Assembly (NCBI GenBank): GCA_903789375.1
Contig: CAIFEB010000001.1
Span: 89,312-153,311, forward strand
Source: an uncultured Eggerthellaceae bacterium
GTDB lineage: Bacteria > Actinomycetota > Coriobacteriia > Coriobacteriales > Eggerthellaceae
Length of the DNA stretch: 64,000 bases
Direction of reading: 5' to 3'
The notes under the pieces are model-generated. The model had not been told where the DNA came from and searched no databases. It saw nothing but the letters and a program-made list of their open reading frames with translations. The position numbers and the translations under genes are program-made. This document shows positions 1 to 8,852 of the stretch, one piece after another. Numbering within the stretch: position 1 is the stretch's first letter; each line of letters starts with the position of its first letter.

Positions 1-69
1 GTTTCGGGTGGGCTGGGGGGCGGGGGGCTGCGGGGCGGTGTTCGTGTGGGGGGGGGTGCCCCCCCCCAC
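1..69. other. Probable assembly/sequencing artefact at the contig end
   Basis: The first bases are dominated by G homopolymers. Positions 46-69 form a perfect fold-back: GTG9 (46-56), TG (57-58), C9AC (59-69). The frame shared with lepA does not give LepA sequence here. A perfect fold-back at the extreme end of the sequence is typical of chimeric or low-quality read ends rather than biology. Confidence 0.7.
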
Positions 70-1135
70 GGAGGTACCGCTCGACGAGCTGGCCGTCGGT
101 GACGTGGGATACCTCGTCACCGGACTCAAAGACGTCGTGCACGTCAAGGTCGGCGACACGCTCACGTCCGACGAGGGCGGGGCGACCGAGCCGCTGCCCG
201 GCTACCGCGACGTCAAGCCGATGGTGTTCACCGGCTTGTTCCCCGTCGAGGGCGACCAGTTCGAACCGCTCAAGGAGGCGCTCCAGAAGCTGTCGCTCAA
301 CGACCCCGCCATCGTCTGGGAGCAGGAGAAGTCTCAGGCGCTCGGCTTCGGCTTCCGCGTGGGCTTTCTCGGCCTGCTGCACATGGAGGTGGTCGAGGAG
401 CGGCTCGAGCGCGAGTTCGGACTGAACCTTTTGGCCACGGCGCCGTCGGTAGAATACCACGTGTACAAGACCAACGGCGAGATGGTGTCGCTCCATTCGC
501 CCCAGGAGCTGCCCGATCCGTCCGAGATTGACCACATCGAGGAGCCATACCTCAAGACGAAGATCCTCGTGCCACCCGATTACGTCGGCGCGGTCATGGA
601 CCTCACGGTGGCTCGGCGCGGCACGTTCACGACGATGAACTATCTGTCGTCGACGACGGTAGAGATGCTATGGGAAATGCCCCTGTCGGAGCTCATCATG
701 GACTACTTCGATAAGCTTAAGTCCTGCACACGGGGCTATGCATCGCTCGATTACGAGTTCGAGGGCTATCGACCTGCGGATATGGTAAAGCTCGACATAC
801 TTCTGGCCGGCAAGCCCGTCGATGCGCTGTCGTTCATCATCCATCGGGACAAAGCGTACGAACGCGGGCGCTCGCTCGCCCTCAAGCTCAAGGAGCTCAT
901 TCCGCGCCAGCTGTTCGAGGTGCCGATCCAGGCCGCCGTCGGCGGGCGCGTGCTCGCACGCGAGACGGTCAAAGCCAAGCGCAAGGACGTTCTGGCAAAG
1001 TGCTACGGCGGCGACATCAGCCGCAAGCGCAAGCTCCTCGAGAAGCAGAAAGAGGGCAAGAAGCGCATGAAGAGCATCGGCAACGTCGACGTCCCGCAGG
1101 ATGCGTTCATGGCGATTCTGAAGGTGGACGACTAA
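2..1135 (+). CDS. lepA: Elongation factor 4 (LepA), 5'-truncated
   Basis: Ribosome-associated GTPase that acts as a back-translocase or elongation-quality factor. Only the C-terminal part is present: the end of domain II ([19 protein letters not shown]), domains III and IV ([59 protein letters not shown]) and the LepA-specific C-terminal domain with its basic tail ([20 protein letters not shown]). The GTPase domain lies outside the window. Homology to LepA starts only near base 68; the translation before that (Gly/Pro/Val from G- and C-runs) is not LepA and is probably a contig-end artefact, so the apparent ATG at position 8 is not a real start. The assignment is secure from the family-specific C-terminus. 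Confidence 0.95.
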   Translation, partial: FRVGWGAGGCGAVFVWGGVPPPTEVPLDELAVGDVGYLVTGLKDVVHVKVGDTLTSDEGGATEPLPGYRDVKPMVFTGLFPVEGDQFEPLKEALQKLSLNDPAIVWEQEKSQALGFGFRVGFLGLLHMEVVEERLEREFGLNLLATAPSVEYHVYKTNGEMVSLHSPQELPDPSEIDHIEEPYLKTKILVPPDYVGAVMDLTVARRGTFTTMNYLSSTTVEMLWEMPLSELIMDYFDKLKSCTRGYASLDYEFEGYRPADMVKLDILLAGKPVDALSFIIHRDKAYERGRSLALKLKELIPRQLFEVPIQAAVGGRVLARETVKAKRKDVLAKCYGGDISRKRKLLEKQKEGKKRMKSIGNVDVPQDAFMAILKVDD

Positions 1136-1186
1136 CCGTGCAGCCGGCGTGAACCAGAGCGCAGGCGCTTCAGATACGACGAATGG

Positions 1187-1384
1187 ATGGCTATGGCGAA
1201 GAAATCCGAAGACTACAACTGGATCGACGATCCGTTCAACGACAAGAAGAACGAAGAGTTCGAGCACCAGGGCATGAGCACCGGCGCGAAGGCGTTCATC
1301 GGCATCGCGATCTTCGTGGTTGTCGTGCTCATCTTCCTCGGCATGGGCGGCATGCTCGAAGCCCTGTCGATGCTTGCGGCGTAG
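1187..1384 (+). CDS. Small single-pass membrane protein, unknown function
   Basis: A 65-residue protein with a charged, acidic N-terminus (KKSEDYNWIDDPFNDKKNEE) and one hydrophobic helix at about residues 34-62 (AFIGIAIFVVVVLIFLGMGG), ending shortly after the membrane segment. The start is either ATG 1187 or ATG 1193 (MAKKSEDYNW); the ribosome-binding site is weak for both. It sits 51 bases after lepA and 13 bases before dus, on the same strand, and is probably co-transcribed with them. No catalytic motif is visible. The coding call rests on the coherent soluble-plus-membrane layout and the tight spacing. I do not recognise a family. Confidence 0.65.
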   Translation: MAMAKKSEDYNWIDDPFNDKKNEEFEHQGMSTGAKAFIGIAIFVVVVLIFLGMGGMLEALSMLAA

Positions 1385-1397
1385 GGCGGCAAGGTTC

Positions 1398-2393
1398 ATG
1401 CAACCGACGTTCGATTTCGCGCGGTTCTTCGCGTCCCGGCCTGTGATCGCGGCGCCCATGGCGGGCGTGAGCGATGCCGTGTTCCGTCAGATATCGCTTG
1501 AGCATGGAGCCGACCTGGCCTGCTGCGAGATGGTTTCGGCAAAGGGGCTCTCGTACGCCAACGAGCGCACGCGCAATCTCATCGAGCTGGCTCCCAACGA
1601 ACACTGGTGCGTCGTGCAGCTGTTCGGCCACGAACCTGCCGTCATGGCGCGCGAGGCCCAATGGGTCGAGGACCTGCTGGGAGAGCGTCTCGCGTACCTC
1701 GACATCAACATGGGGTGCCCGGCTCGCAAGATCGTGAAGAAGGGCGACGGGGCGGCGCTCATGGAGAGCCCGGCGCTTGCGGCGGACATCGTGCGCGCCG
1801 TGACGGGGGCCGTCGAGCATCCCGTCACCGTCAAATTCCGGCGCGGATACGAGATGAACGACGAGACGGCGCCCGCGTTCGCACGGCGCATGGAGGCAGC
1901 GGGTGCGGCGGCCGTCGCGGTGCATGGGCGATTCGGCGCGCAGCTGTACTGGGGCACGTCCGACCATGGATGCATCGCACGCGTGAAGGAGGCCGTGTCG
2001 ATTCCCGTCGTCGGCAACGGCGATGTCGTGTCGGGGGGGACCGCGCGTGCGCTCATCAGAGACACGAACTGCGATGCCATCATGATCGGGCGGGGCGCGC
2101 AGGGCAACCCCTGGGTGTTCGAGCAGGTAAAGGCCGCGCTCGAGGACCGCCCTGAGCCTGCCGCCCCTACGGTCGCGGAGCGCATCGCCCAAGCGCGCGA
2201 TCACGCGCGGCTTCTGTGCGCGCACGACGCGCACGGCGCGGCCCGCATGCGAAAGCACGCGGCTTGGTACGTCGCAGGGCTGCCGGGTGCATCCGTCGCA
2301 CGCAGGCAGTTCAGCGCGTGCTCCACATTCGAAGACTTCGACCGCGTGCTCACCGAGCTCAGCAACGCTGCGCTCGAGCGTGATGACCGCTGA
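1398..2393 (+). CDS. dus: tRNA-dihydrouridine synthase
   Basis: FMN-dependent, NAD(P)H-using enzyme that reduces uridines in the tRNA D-loop to dihydrouridine. The N-terminus gives the flavin-binding barrel start (PVIAAPMAGVSDAVFRQ). The catalytic cysteine is in NMGCPARKIVKKGDGAALM, followed by PVTVKFRRGYE, the phosphate-binding loop (VVGNGDVVSG) and IMIGRGAQGNPWVF. It is 331 residues from ATG 1398; the longer open frame upstream is rejected because it overlaps the preceding small gene and lacks family sequence. It belongs to the DusB/NifR3-like branch, though I cannot fix the target position. It lies 11 bases before hemW in a likely operon. Confidence 0.93.
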   Translation: MQPTFDFARFFASRPVIAAPMAGVSDAVFRQISLEHGADLACCEMVSAKGLSYANERTRNLIELAPNEHWCVVQLFGHEPAVMAREAQWVEDLLGERLAYLDINMGCPARKIVKKGDGAALMESPALAADIVRAVTGAVEHPVTVKFRRGYEMNDETAPAFARRMEAAGAAAVAVHGRFGAQLYWGTSDHGCIARVKEAVSIPVVGNGDVVSGGTARALIRDTNCDAIMIGRGAQGNPWVFEQVKAALEDRPEPAAPTVAERIAQARDHARLLCAHDAHGAARMRKHAAWYVAGLPGASVARRQFSACSTFEDFDRVLTELSNAALERDDR

Positions 2394-2404
2394 AGGAGGA
2401 CGCC

Positions 2405-3517
2405 ATGCCGCACGACCCGTATCGCGAGCTGTACATCCATCTGCCGTTCTGCGTCAAACGCTGTGCGTACTGCGACTTCACCACGCGTGCCGTGAAGCGC
2501 GACGACCCTGCGATCGACGCGTACGTCGAGGACCTGGTTATGCAGATCCGCTCATGGTCGAAGCGCGACGAGCTTGGCGCGATCGAGACGGTATACCTGG
2601 GTGGCGGCACGCCGAGCTTCCTCGGCCAGCGCAGGCTCGACAGCCTTCTGTACGCGCTTTCGATGTCGTGCGACCTGACGCGCGAGGGCATGGAATGCAG
2701 TATGGAGGCCAACCCCGAGAGCCTCGACGTGCGGCTTGTGCGCGACATCTGGGCGCTCGGCGTCAACCGCCTTTCAATCGGCGTTCAGAGCTTCGACGAC
2801 GACGTACTTCAAACGCTCGGCCGCGCGCACGACGCGGACGACGCGCGCGCGGCCATCGCATGCGCCCACGACCGGTTCGAGAACGTGAGCGTCGATCTGA
2901 TGTGTGGCATCCCCGGCCAAACGGACGAATCATTTCGCGCGAGCGTGCGCGAGGCCGTATCGCTCAGCGTGACGCACGTGAGCATCTACCCGCTGACCAT
3001 CGAGCCCCACACCCCGTTCTACCGGGCGATTCTCGAAGAGCGCCTGCCCGAGCCGGACGACGACGTCGAAGCGCGCCAGATGGAGATCGCCGAGGCAGAG
3101 CTGCGCGCTGCCGGGCTCGAGCGCTACGAGGTGGCGAGCTACGCCAAGCCCGGGTTCGCGTGCCGCCACAACATCGGCTACTGGACGGGCGTCCCATACC
3201 TGGGGCTGGGGGCGTCGGCCACGACGATGACGCAGAACGACAAGCGCCGCATGCGCATGCAGGACGGGCAGGTGACCGACGACCTCACGCGCGCACAGCG
3301 CGAAGCGGAGGACGTCATGCTCGGTATGCGCATGACCTGCGGCGTTTCGGACGCACGCCTCGATGAGGCGCGTCCGTGGCTTCCCGGGCTCGATGACGCC
3401 CTGGCGCATCTGTGCGAAGAAGGGCTCGCAACGCACGCCGACGGACGGTTCCGCCCGACTGAGAAGGGATGGCTGTGCGGAAACGACCTGTACGGCGAGC
3501 TCTTTGACCTGGCCTAG
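2405..3517 (+). CDS. hemW: Radical SAM heme chaperone HemW
   Basis: Related to coproporphyrinogen III dehydrogenase HemN but thought to insert heme into respiratory proteins. The 370-residue product has the radical-SAM CxxxCxxC cluster at C16, C20 and C23 (CVKRCAYCDF), the SAM-binding ETVYLGGGTPSFL, the GIPGQTDESF loop, and the HemW hallmark HNxxYW (CRHNIGYWTG) implicated in heme binding. The ribosome-binding site GGAGGA lies just before ATG 2405. HemW is widely annotated as HemN-like. In an anaerobe without an obvious heme pathway in the window, a heme-trafficking role is the likelier reading, but that is inferred from the family. Confidence 0.92.
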   Translation: MPHDPYRELYIHLPFCVKRCAYCDFTTRAVKRDDPAIDAYVEDLVMQIRSWSKRDELGAIETVYLGGGTPSFLGQRRLDSLLYALSMSCDLTREGMECSMEANPESLDVRLVRDIWALGVNRLSIGVQSFDDDVLQTLGRAHDADDARAAIACAHDRFENVSVDLMCGIPGQTDESFRASVREAVSLSVTHVSIYPLTIEPHTPFYRAILEERLPEPDDDVEARQMEIAEAELRAAGLERYEVASYAKPGFACRHNIGYWTGVPYLGLGASATTMTQNDKRRMRMQDGQVTDDLTRAQREAEDVMLGMRMTCGVSDARLDEARPWLPGLDDALAHLCEEGLATHADGRFRPTEKGWLCGNDLYGELFDLA

Positions 3518-3595
3518 GTATCGCCAGCATGAAGCCTGGCGCAGTGGCGTAGACGCGGGCGCTTCGTCGTTTTGGACCCAGCCGAGGTATCGCCT

Positions 3596-3658
3596 GCGTA
3601 TGGATGGCGCGTCGTAGCTTGTACCTGCCGAAGTTCCAAGCGTATGGATGGCGCGTCG
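3596..3658 (+). repeat. Pair of 19-bp direct repeats, 44-bp spacing
   Basis: GCGTATGGATGGCGCGTCG occurs at 3596-3614 and again at 3640-3658. Upstream the similarity continues weakly (CCGAGGTATCGCC versus CCGAAGTTCC), and AGGTATCGCC also occurs at 3516-3525 and 3585-3594, so the stretch just after the hemW stop looks like a decayed tandem array. No gene is seen between hemW and hrcA (3518-4090). The remainder of that gap holds the hrcA promoter/operator and a ~235-nt leader. Confidence 0.6.
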
Positions 3659-3819
3659 AGCTTGGTGGCGGCGCATTGTCGAGATCGAACCGGCCTCGTC
3701 CCAGCTCGAACCGGCTCCATCCCTTGAGCGCATGCCTGCTCACGTGCAGGTGAAACGCGTCCTCCTGTATTTCGTAACGGTAACGCTTCTGCGAAACGAT
3801 GCTCCTTATGCCGCATTTG

Positions 3820-3849
3820 TTAGCACTCCGATGCGCTCACTGCTAGAAT
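3820..3849 (+). promoter_or_regulatory. CIRCE operator overlapping the hrcA promoter
   Basis: TTAGCACTC (3820-3828), nine bases, then CACTGCTAG (3838-3846) matches the CIRCE element TTAGCACTC-N9-GAGTGCTAA. The left arm is perfect and the right arm matches six of nine. The element overlaps a plausible sigma-A promoter: -35 TTAGCA (3820-3825), an 18-base spacer, and an extended -10 TGC-TAGAAT (3841-3849). HrcA binding here would block RNA polymerase, giving heat-inducible autorepression of the hrcA-dnaJ operon that starts ~240 bases downstream. Confidence 0.8.
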
Positions 3850-4090
3850 GCACGTCGTACATGCATGAGCTGTTTCCTTCGATTGCGCCGAATTCGTGCG
3901 AATGCGGGCCGCGTCATTTGGAGCGGTGGGGCTGCATTGTCGGGCGCAGTGCATTGCGCGCGAACTGCGGCGCGGCGCGGCGTCATGATTGCGTAGCGTT
4001 TGAATCGCGCAGAGCTTGTGAGACGCCAAGCGGGGTAGACGCGAAACGAAGCGAACCGATACGGATCACCTTGAGAAAGGACGGGTGAAC

Positions 4091-5095
4091 ATGCTTTCGG
4101 ACAGACGGCAACGGGTTCTCGCCGCCCTGATCGAGGAGTACGTCGAGCGCGCGCTTCCCGTGGGGTCGCGCACACTGACCGAGCACTACGATTTGGGCGT
4201 CAGCCCCGCGACGATACGCAACGAGCTTTCGGTGCTCGAGGACGAGGGCTACATCTCGCAGCCTCACACGTCGGCCGGACGCGTTCCGACCGACCACGGT
4301 TACCGTGCATTCGTCGACCGGCTTATCGAGTCGGGCGTGACCGACCAGGTCTCGCCGCAGGGACGCGATGCCGTCGAGAAGCTGCGCGCGAGCGCGACGG
4401 AGCTCGACGACCTCATGGAGCAGACGTCGCAGGCGCTTTCGCGGCTCACGGACTGCCTCTCCATCGTCATCGGCCCTACGACCGCGTCGAAGACCATCAA
4501 GCAGATCACGCTCATCTCGCTTGACGAGCGCCGCGCGGTCCTCGTCGTCGTCACGAAAGACGGAACGGTCATGAACCGTCAGATCGAGTTCGACCATCCG
4601 GTCGACCCCTCGACGCTGGCTGATGTCCAGAAAACGCTCAACCGCGTGCTCTCGGGGCATGCCGCCATCGACGCGTTCTCCATCGAGAGCGCGACGGAAC
4701 TCGGCCAGGACACCGTCATGCGCAAGGTGATCGACGAGCTGACGGACTGCCTCAAAGACAACGACCGCACGTCGATGCACCGTCTCGGCATGGGCACGCT
4801 CATGCGCAAGCCGGAATTCAAGCATTCGACGTCGCTCATTCCCATCATGCAGGTGCTCGACGACCACACGCTGCTTCTGCACATGCTCGAAACCGACGCG
4901 AGCGGGGGAACCCCGACGGTTCGCATCGGCGCGGAGAACTCATCGGAGCAGCTCTCGGGCGTGTCGGTGGTGGCGAGCCGCTATGGAAGCGGCGACAGCG
5001 CGGGCGTCGTCGCCGTGATAGGGCCCACCCGCATGGATTATTCGCGGGCGCTCAAGGCCGTGCGCATTGCGAGTGAGGCACTCGGCGAAGATTAG
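4091..5095 (+). CDS. hrcA: Heat-inducible transcription repressor HrcA
   Basis: DNA-binding repressor of class I heat-shock genes that acts on CIRCE and depends on GroE for activity. The 334-residue product has the N-terminal winged helix (LSDRRQRVLAALIEEYVE, SPATIRNELSVLEDEGYI, PHTSAGRVPTDHGYR) followed by the HrcA core. ATG 4091 is chosen because AAAGGA (4076-4081) is well spaced for it; GTG 4085 in the same frame is too close to that site. It is followed by dnaJ, and a CIRCE-like operator lies at 3820-3846, so the gene is very probably autoregulated. Confidence 0.94.
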   Translation: MLSDRRQRVLAALIEEYVERALPVGSRTLTEHYDLGVSPATIRNELSVLEDEGYISQPHTSAGRVPTDHGYRAFVDRLIESGVTDQVSPQGRDAVEKLRASATELDDLMEQTSQALSRLTDCLSIVIGPTTASKTIKQITLISLDERRAVLVVVTKDGTVMNRQIEFDHPVDPSTLADVQKTLNRVLSGHAAIDAFSIESATELGQDTVMRKVIDELTDCLKDNDRTSMHRLGMGTLMRKPEFKHSTSLIPIMQVLDDHTLLLHMLETDASGGTPTVRIGAENSSEQLSGVSVVASRYGSGDSAGVVAVIGPTRMDYSRALKAVRIASEALGED

Positions 5096-5140
5096 CAGCA
5101 CGGTCATACGACCGCGTGTGAGGAAAGGTACTGAAGAGTC

Positions 5141-6277
5141 ATGGCGAAAGATCTGTACGAAGTGCTGGGCGTGTCGCGCGATGCGACGGACGACGAGATT
5201 AAAAAGGCGTTCCGCCGCCAGGCGCGCAAGCTCCATCCCGACGTCAACAAAGCGCCCGACGCTGAAGAGCAGTTCAAGGAGCTCAACGAGGCGTACGACG
5301 TTCTGTCTGACCCCCAGAAGCGCTCCGCGTACGATCGTTTCGGCACCGTTCCGGGAGCGGCAGGCTCGGGTGACCCGTTCGGCGGCGGTTACGTCAACTT
5401 CTCGGATATCTTCGGCCAGGATTTCGGTGGCATGGGCGACATCTTCAGTTCGTTCTTCAACGGCGGCGGGAGCGGCCCCAACGCGCGGCGCGAGGGCCGC
5501 GACATGGGCGTTGGCCTGCGGCTCACGCTCGAGGAAGTCGCTACCGGCGCCAAGAAGGAAATCGTCTACGACCGTCTGTCCCCGTGTCCCGAATGCGGCG
5601 GCACCGGTTTGGGCGAAGGTGGCGAAGAGGTCACCTGCTCGCAGTGCCATGGCACGGGCCGGGTCGTGTCGGTGCAGCGTACGTTCCTCGGTGATATGCA
5701 GACGTCGTCGACCTGCGAGAAGTGCGGGGGCACCGGCCACACCATCAAGAATCCCTGCCCCGAATGCGAAGGTCAGGGCCGCGTGCCCGACCGTCAGCGG
5801 GTAACCGTCGAGGTTCCGGCAGGCATTCGCGACTCGCAGCAGCTGCGCATCAGCGGTTTCGGCGAAGCGGGTCTGCGCGGCGCCCAGGCCGGCAACCTCA
5901 TCGTCACCTGCCGCGTGCAACAGCACGAGTTCTTCGAACGCGAAGGTGACAATCTGCACGCGCGCGCCAACGTGTCCATGGTGCAGGCGGCCTTGGGGTC
6001 GGAAATCGAAATCGACGGCATCATGCCGGATGAGAAGGTCAAGGTGCGCATTCCGGAAGGATGCCAGAACGGCCAGGTCATCCGCGTGCGCAACTGCGGC
6101 ATGCCGCGTTTCCGCAGCGACATCCGGGGCGACATGTTCGTTCATATCGAGGTCACCATCCCCAAGAAGCTCACGAAGCGCCAGCGCGAGATTCTCGAAG
6201 ACCTCGCAAAAGAGCTGGGCGAGGACGTCGCCGAGCCGCGCACACCGCTTCAGAAGCTCAGGGACGCCTTCAACTAG
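5141..6277 (+). CDS. dnaJ: Molecular chaperone DnaJ
   Basis: Hsp40 co-chaperone that stimulates DnaK ATPase and presents clients. The 378-residue protein has a J-domain with H32-P33-D34 (KLHPDVN), a Gly/Phe-rich linker ([17 protein letters not shown]), four CxxCxGxG zinc repeats between about residues 148 and 210 ([32 protein letters not shown]) and the C-terminal substrate-binding domains. ATG 5141 follows AGGAAAGG. It is the second gene of the hrcA operon and should share its heat-shock control. No dnaK, grpE or groEL lies in the window, so this may be a second or stand-alone dnaJ locus. Confidence 0.97.
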   Translation: MAKDLYEVLGVSRDATDDEIKKAFRRQARKLHPDVNKAPDAEEQFKELNEAYDVLSDPQKRSAYDRFGTVPGAAGSGDPFGGGYVNFSDIFGQDFGGMGDIFSSFFNGGGSGPNARREGRDMGVGLRLTLEEVATGAKKEIVYDRLSPCPECGGTGLGEGGEEVTCSQCHGTGRVVSVQRTFLGDMQTSSTCEKCGGTGHTIKNPCPECEGQGRVPDRQRVTVEVPAGIRDSQQLRISGFGEAGLRGAQAGNLIVTCRVQQHEFFEREGDNLHARANVSMVQAALGSEIEIDGIMPDEKVKVRIPEGCQNGQVIRVRNCGMPRFRSDIRGDMFVHIEVTIPKKLTKRQREILEDLAKELGEDVAEPRTPLQKLRDAFN

Positions 6278-6301
6278 GGTCCGCTTCGAGGGGAACGTTC
6301 C

Positions 6302-7093
6302 ATGGTGACAATCGAGCTGGAGCGCACGGTCGTTGCGAAGGCGCTCGAAATCAACGACAGTATCTTCGTCACGAAGGATGAGCTCGGCCGCGGCATCGAT
6401 GCGGCGAAAACAGCGAGCCAGACGGGGGAGCATATCGGCGTCATCGACGCCGACGATAACTACTATGAGATGCGCGTCCTTCACGCGTCTGATGCGGGGG
6501 CGAGCTTCTGCGTCACGCAGCGCAAGACTGGGCTGGTTGGCGACGATGCGCTTGCAATCACCGTCGCGCAATCCGCCTGCGAACCGGAGGCCATGAAGAC
6601 CATCGTCCGCGGAACGACGGAGCTTGGCGCAAGCGAGCTCGTGCCGCTTGTCACGAAGCATTCGCGCAGCGTCGCCGCACTGGAGTGGCAGAGGCTCGAC
6701 ACGCTCGTCATGAAGACGTCGTTACTCGCCGGGCGCGACTGCCAGCCACGATTCCAGGACCCGGTCACCATCGACGAGGCGCTCGACCGTATCGACAGGT
6801 ACGATCTTGTCGTCGTGTATTGGGAGCGCGCCACCGATGATGACCAGTACGGCCAGAAGCTGTCCGACCTCGTTCAGCGTTCTGTCGCAAACGACAGCAC
6901 CATGCATATCGCCCTCGTCTTCGGACCGGAAGGCGGCCTTGCCGACGACGAAGTGGCGAAGTTCATGGACGCGGGAGACAACGTCGTGTGCGCCTCATTG
7001 GGTCCGACGGTTCTCAGCTGCGATACCGCTGCCATTACGGCGATGACGCTCGTGCAGAGTGCCGTTCGCCGCCTGCTCGACTCCTTGCGTTGA
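6302..7093 (+). CDS. rsmE: 16S rRNA (uracil(1498)-N(3))-methyltransferase
   Basis: SPOUT-family SAM-dependent enzyme that methylates U1498 of 16S rRNA. The 263-residue product has the family C-terminal knot motifs (ALVFGPEGGLADDEVAKF, SLGPTVLSCDTAAITAM) and the central RGTTELGASELVPLVTKHS. The N-terminus (residues 1-45) replaces the usual PUA-like start with a less typical sequence. It lies 24 bases after dnaJ, an order (dnaJ-prmA/rsmE-mtaB) common in Gram-positive bacteria, so it probably belongs to the same transcript. Confidence 0.9.
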   Translation: MVTIELERTVVAKALEINDSIFVTKDELGRGIDAAKTASQTGEHIGVIDADDNYYEMRVLHASDAGASFCVTQRKTGLVGDDALAITVAQSACEPEAMKTIVRGTTELGASELVPLVTKHSRSVAALEWQRLDTLVMKTSLLAGRDCQPRFQDPVTIDEALDRIDRYDLVVVYWERATDDDQYGQKLSDLVQRSVANDSTMHIALVFGPEGGLADDEVAKFMDAGDNVVCASLGPTVLSCDTAAITAMTLVQSAVRRLLDSLR

Positions 7094-7120
7094 TGTGACT
7101 ACCATACGGATGGCCAGGAT

Positions 7121-8725
7121 ATGAATGACCACGATACAGCGCACGCTTCCGCTCAGCAATTCGATGACCTAGATGACTACGATATGAGTCTAAACGCCAT
7201 CCGACGTAATGACGTCGATATGTTGAACGGCAATACTAGCCTCGAAAACGCCTCTGACGTAGATACCTCAAGCGACTGTTTAAGCCTTGAAGAAGTCAGT
7301 GTCCTCGATAACGCTTATGGCGTCAATAATGCCCATGACATAGACGCTGTTCATGACGTCGCAACCACGAGCCGCATCGACGACTCTGACGACGTCGATA
7401 ACGCGCATGAAGATGATACGGCTACTGACATCGGTGCCTCCGTTGTAGATACACGTGATTCGTCAGTGGCCCCTCGGGATTCTGGCGTTCGATTCGCCGT
7501 CGTCAACCTCGGGTGCAAGGTCAATCGCACCGAATCCGATGAAATCGCCGCCGCCTATCTTTCCTCGGGCGGCGTTCGCTCGTCGCAGGAGGACGCTGAC
7601 GTCATCATAATCAACACCTGCACGGTAACGGGCGAGGCAGACAAGAAGGCGCGCAAAGCTGCCCACCACGCCGCCACGGTCAACGACCATGCACGTATCC
7701 TCGTCACCGGATGCGCTGCGGCTATCGAGCCGAAAGAGTTCGAACGCATCGATTCCCGTATCGAAATCGCCGGCAAAGCGAGCATCGCGCGGAGCGCGCG
7801 CGGGTCTTCTGAAAGAAGCGTCCTGCGCCTTGGGAACGGCTTCCACACGCGTGTGAACATCAAGGTCCAAGACGGGTGCGATCATGCGTGCACGTACTGC
7901 ATCGTGCACGTCGCCCGCGGCGCGGCTCGCAGCCGCAGCGCCTCGTCGGTTGAGCAAGAGGCGCGCGCCTACCTTGCACGCGGCGTGCGTGAGATCGTGC
8001 TGACGGGCATCAACCTCGGGTCGTACGCGTCCGAGGGCCTCACTCTTGCAGGCCTTGCAGGACGGCTCATGGGCCATATGCGCGAAGAGGCTGACGCCGG
8101 AACGAGCGCGAACGGAAGCAACCGCTGCGGAGTCGAAGCACGGTTGCGCATCGGGAGCATCGAGCCGCAGGACGTGGGCGCCGACCTCGTCGCTTTGCTC
8201 GGCTTGTCTGACGGAACGCTCTGCCGCCATCTGCACCTGCCGCTCCAATCCGGAAGCGACCGCGTGCTCGCTGAGATGAACCGCCCGTACGACGTCGGGT
8301 TCTACACCGACCTGGTTGAGCGGCTCTACGCCGCAGCACCGGGGATGTCGCTTTCGACCGACGTGATCGTCGGGTTCCCCGGGGAAACGGACAAGGATTT
8401 CCAAGAAACGCTCGACCTGTGCCGACGCTGCCGGTTCTCGAAGATCCACGTGTTCCCCTATTCTCTGAGGGAGGGGACGCCGGCGGCGAAGCGCGCAGAC
8501 CAGATCCCGCCCGCGGTCAAGAAGGAGCGGGCGCGCGTGCTGCGCGAGCTCGGGGCGCAGCTGAGGGCAGAGGACCTGCTGCGACGTGCCGGTTCGAGCG
8601 AGTACGCGCTTGTGGAGACGGATCGCTGCGTCACGGAGAGCTACCATGAGCTGCCGCTTCCCGCAGGGGTGCCGACCGGCTCCCTCATCTCCGTGAGCAT
8701 GCCGGCTCATCAGCTGAAGATCTGA
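7121..8725 (+). CDS. mtaB: tRNA threonylcarbamoyladenosine methylthiotransferase MtaB, with acidic N-terminal extension
   Basis: Radical-SAM enzyme converting t6A to ms2t6A at tRNA position 37. The recognisable enzyme starts near residue 122 (RFAVVNLGCKVNRTESDEI). The N-terminal UPF0004 cysteines follow (NTCTVTGEADKKARK, VTGCAA), then the SAM cluster C253, C257, C260 (CDHACTYCIVHVARG) and a short C-terminal TRAM-like region. The first ~120 residues are an Asp/Asn/Val-rich low-complexity stretch in visibly AT-richer DNA with irregular DxxDDVD-type repeats. The annotated ATG 7121 has only a weak site. An in-frame GTG at 7466 would give a conventional ~420-residue MtaB. The extension may be real or untranslated. 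Confidence 0.85.
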   Translation: MNDHDTAHASAQQFDDLDDYDMSLNAIRRNDVDMLNGNTSLENASDVDTSSDCLSLEEVSVLDNAYGVNNAHDIDAVHDVATTSRIDDSDDVDNAHEDDTATDIGASVVDTRDSSVAPRDSGVRFAVVNLGCKVNRTESDEIAAAYLSSGGVRSSQEDADVIIINTCTVTGEADKKARKAAHHAATVNDHARILVTGCAAAIEPKEFERIDSRIEIAGKASIARSARGSSERSVLRLGNGFHTRVNIKVQDGCDHACTYCIVHVARGAARSRSASSVEQEARAYLARGVREIVLTGINLGSYASEGLTLAGLAGRLMGHMREEADAGTSANGSNRCGVEARLRIGSIEPQDVGADLVALLGLSDGTLCRHLHLPLQSGSDRVLAEMNRPYDVGFYTDLVERLYAAAPGMSLSTDVIVGFPGETDKDFQETLDLCRRCRFSKIHVFPYSLREGTPAAKRADQIPPAVKKERARVLRELGAQLRAEDLLRRAGSSEYALVETDRCVTESYHELPLPAGVPTGSLISVSMPAHQLKI

Positions 8726-8836
8726 CGCGCGGCGCAGGGTGGCAGCACGTATCGGATGGCCCTGTGCCCTGCGTCCTGCCCCGCGTCGCTATGCCCTGTT
8801 TGCGCAAGCGCTCTTCACAGGATGAACCGACGCGCA

Positions 8837-8845
8837 TGCTACAAT
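8837..8845 (+). promoter_or_regulatory. Extended -10 promoter for phoH; possible leaderless transcript
   Basis: TGC-TACAAT (8837-8845) is a good extended -10. Only seven bases separate it from the phoH ATG at 8853, and no ribosome-binding site precedes that ATG, so transcription may begin at or next to the start codon. A TTCACA at 8814-8819 would need a 20-base spacer to serve as a -35. Confidence 0.6.
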
Positions 8846-8852
8846 CGCTGCC

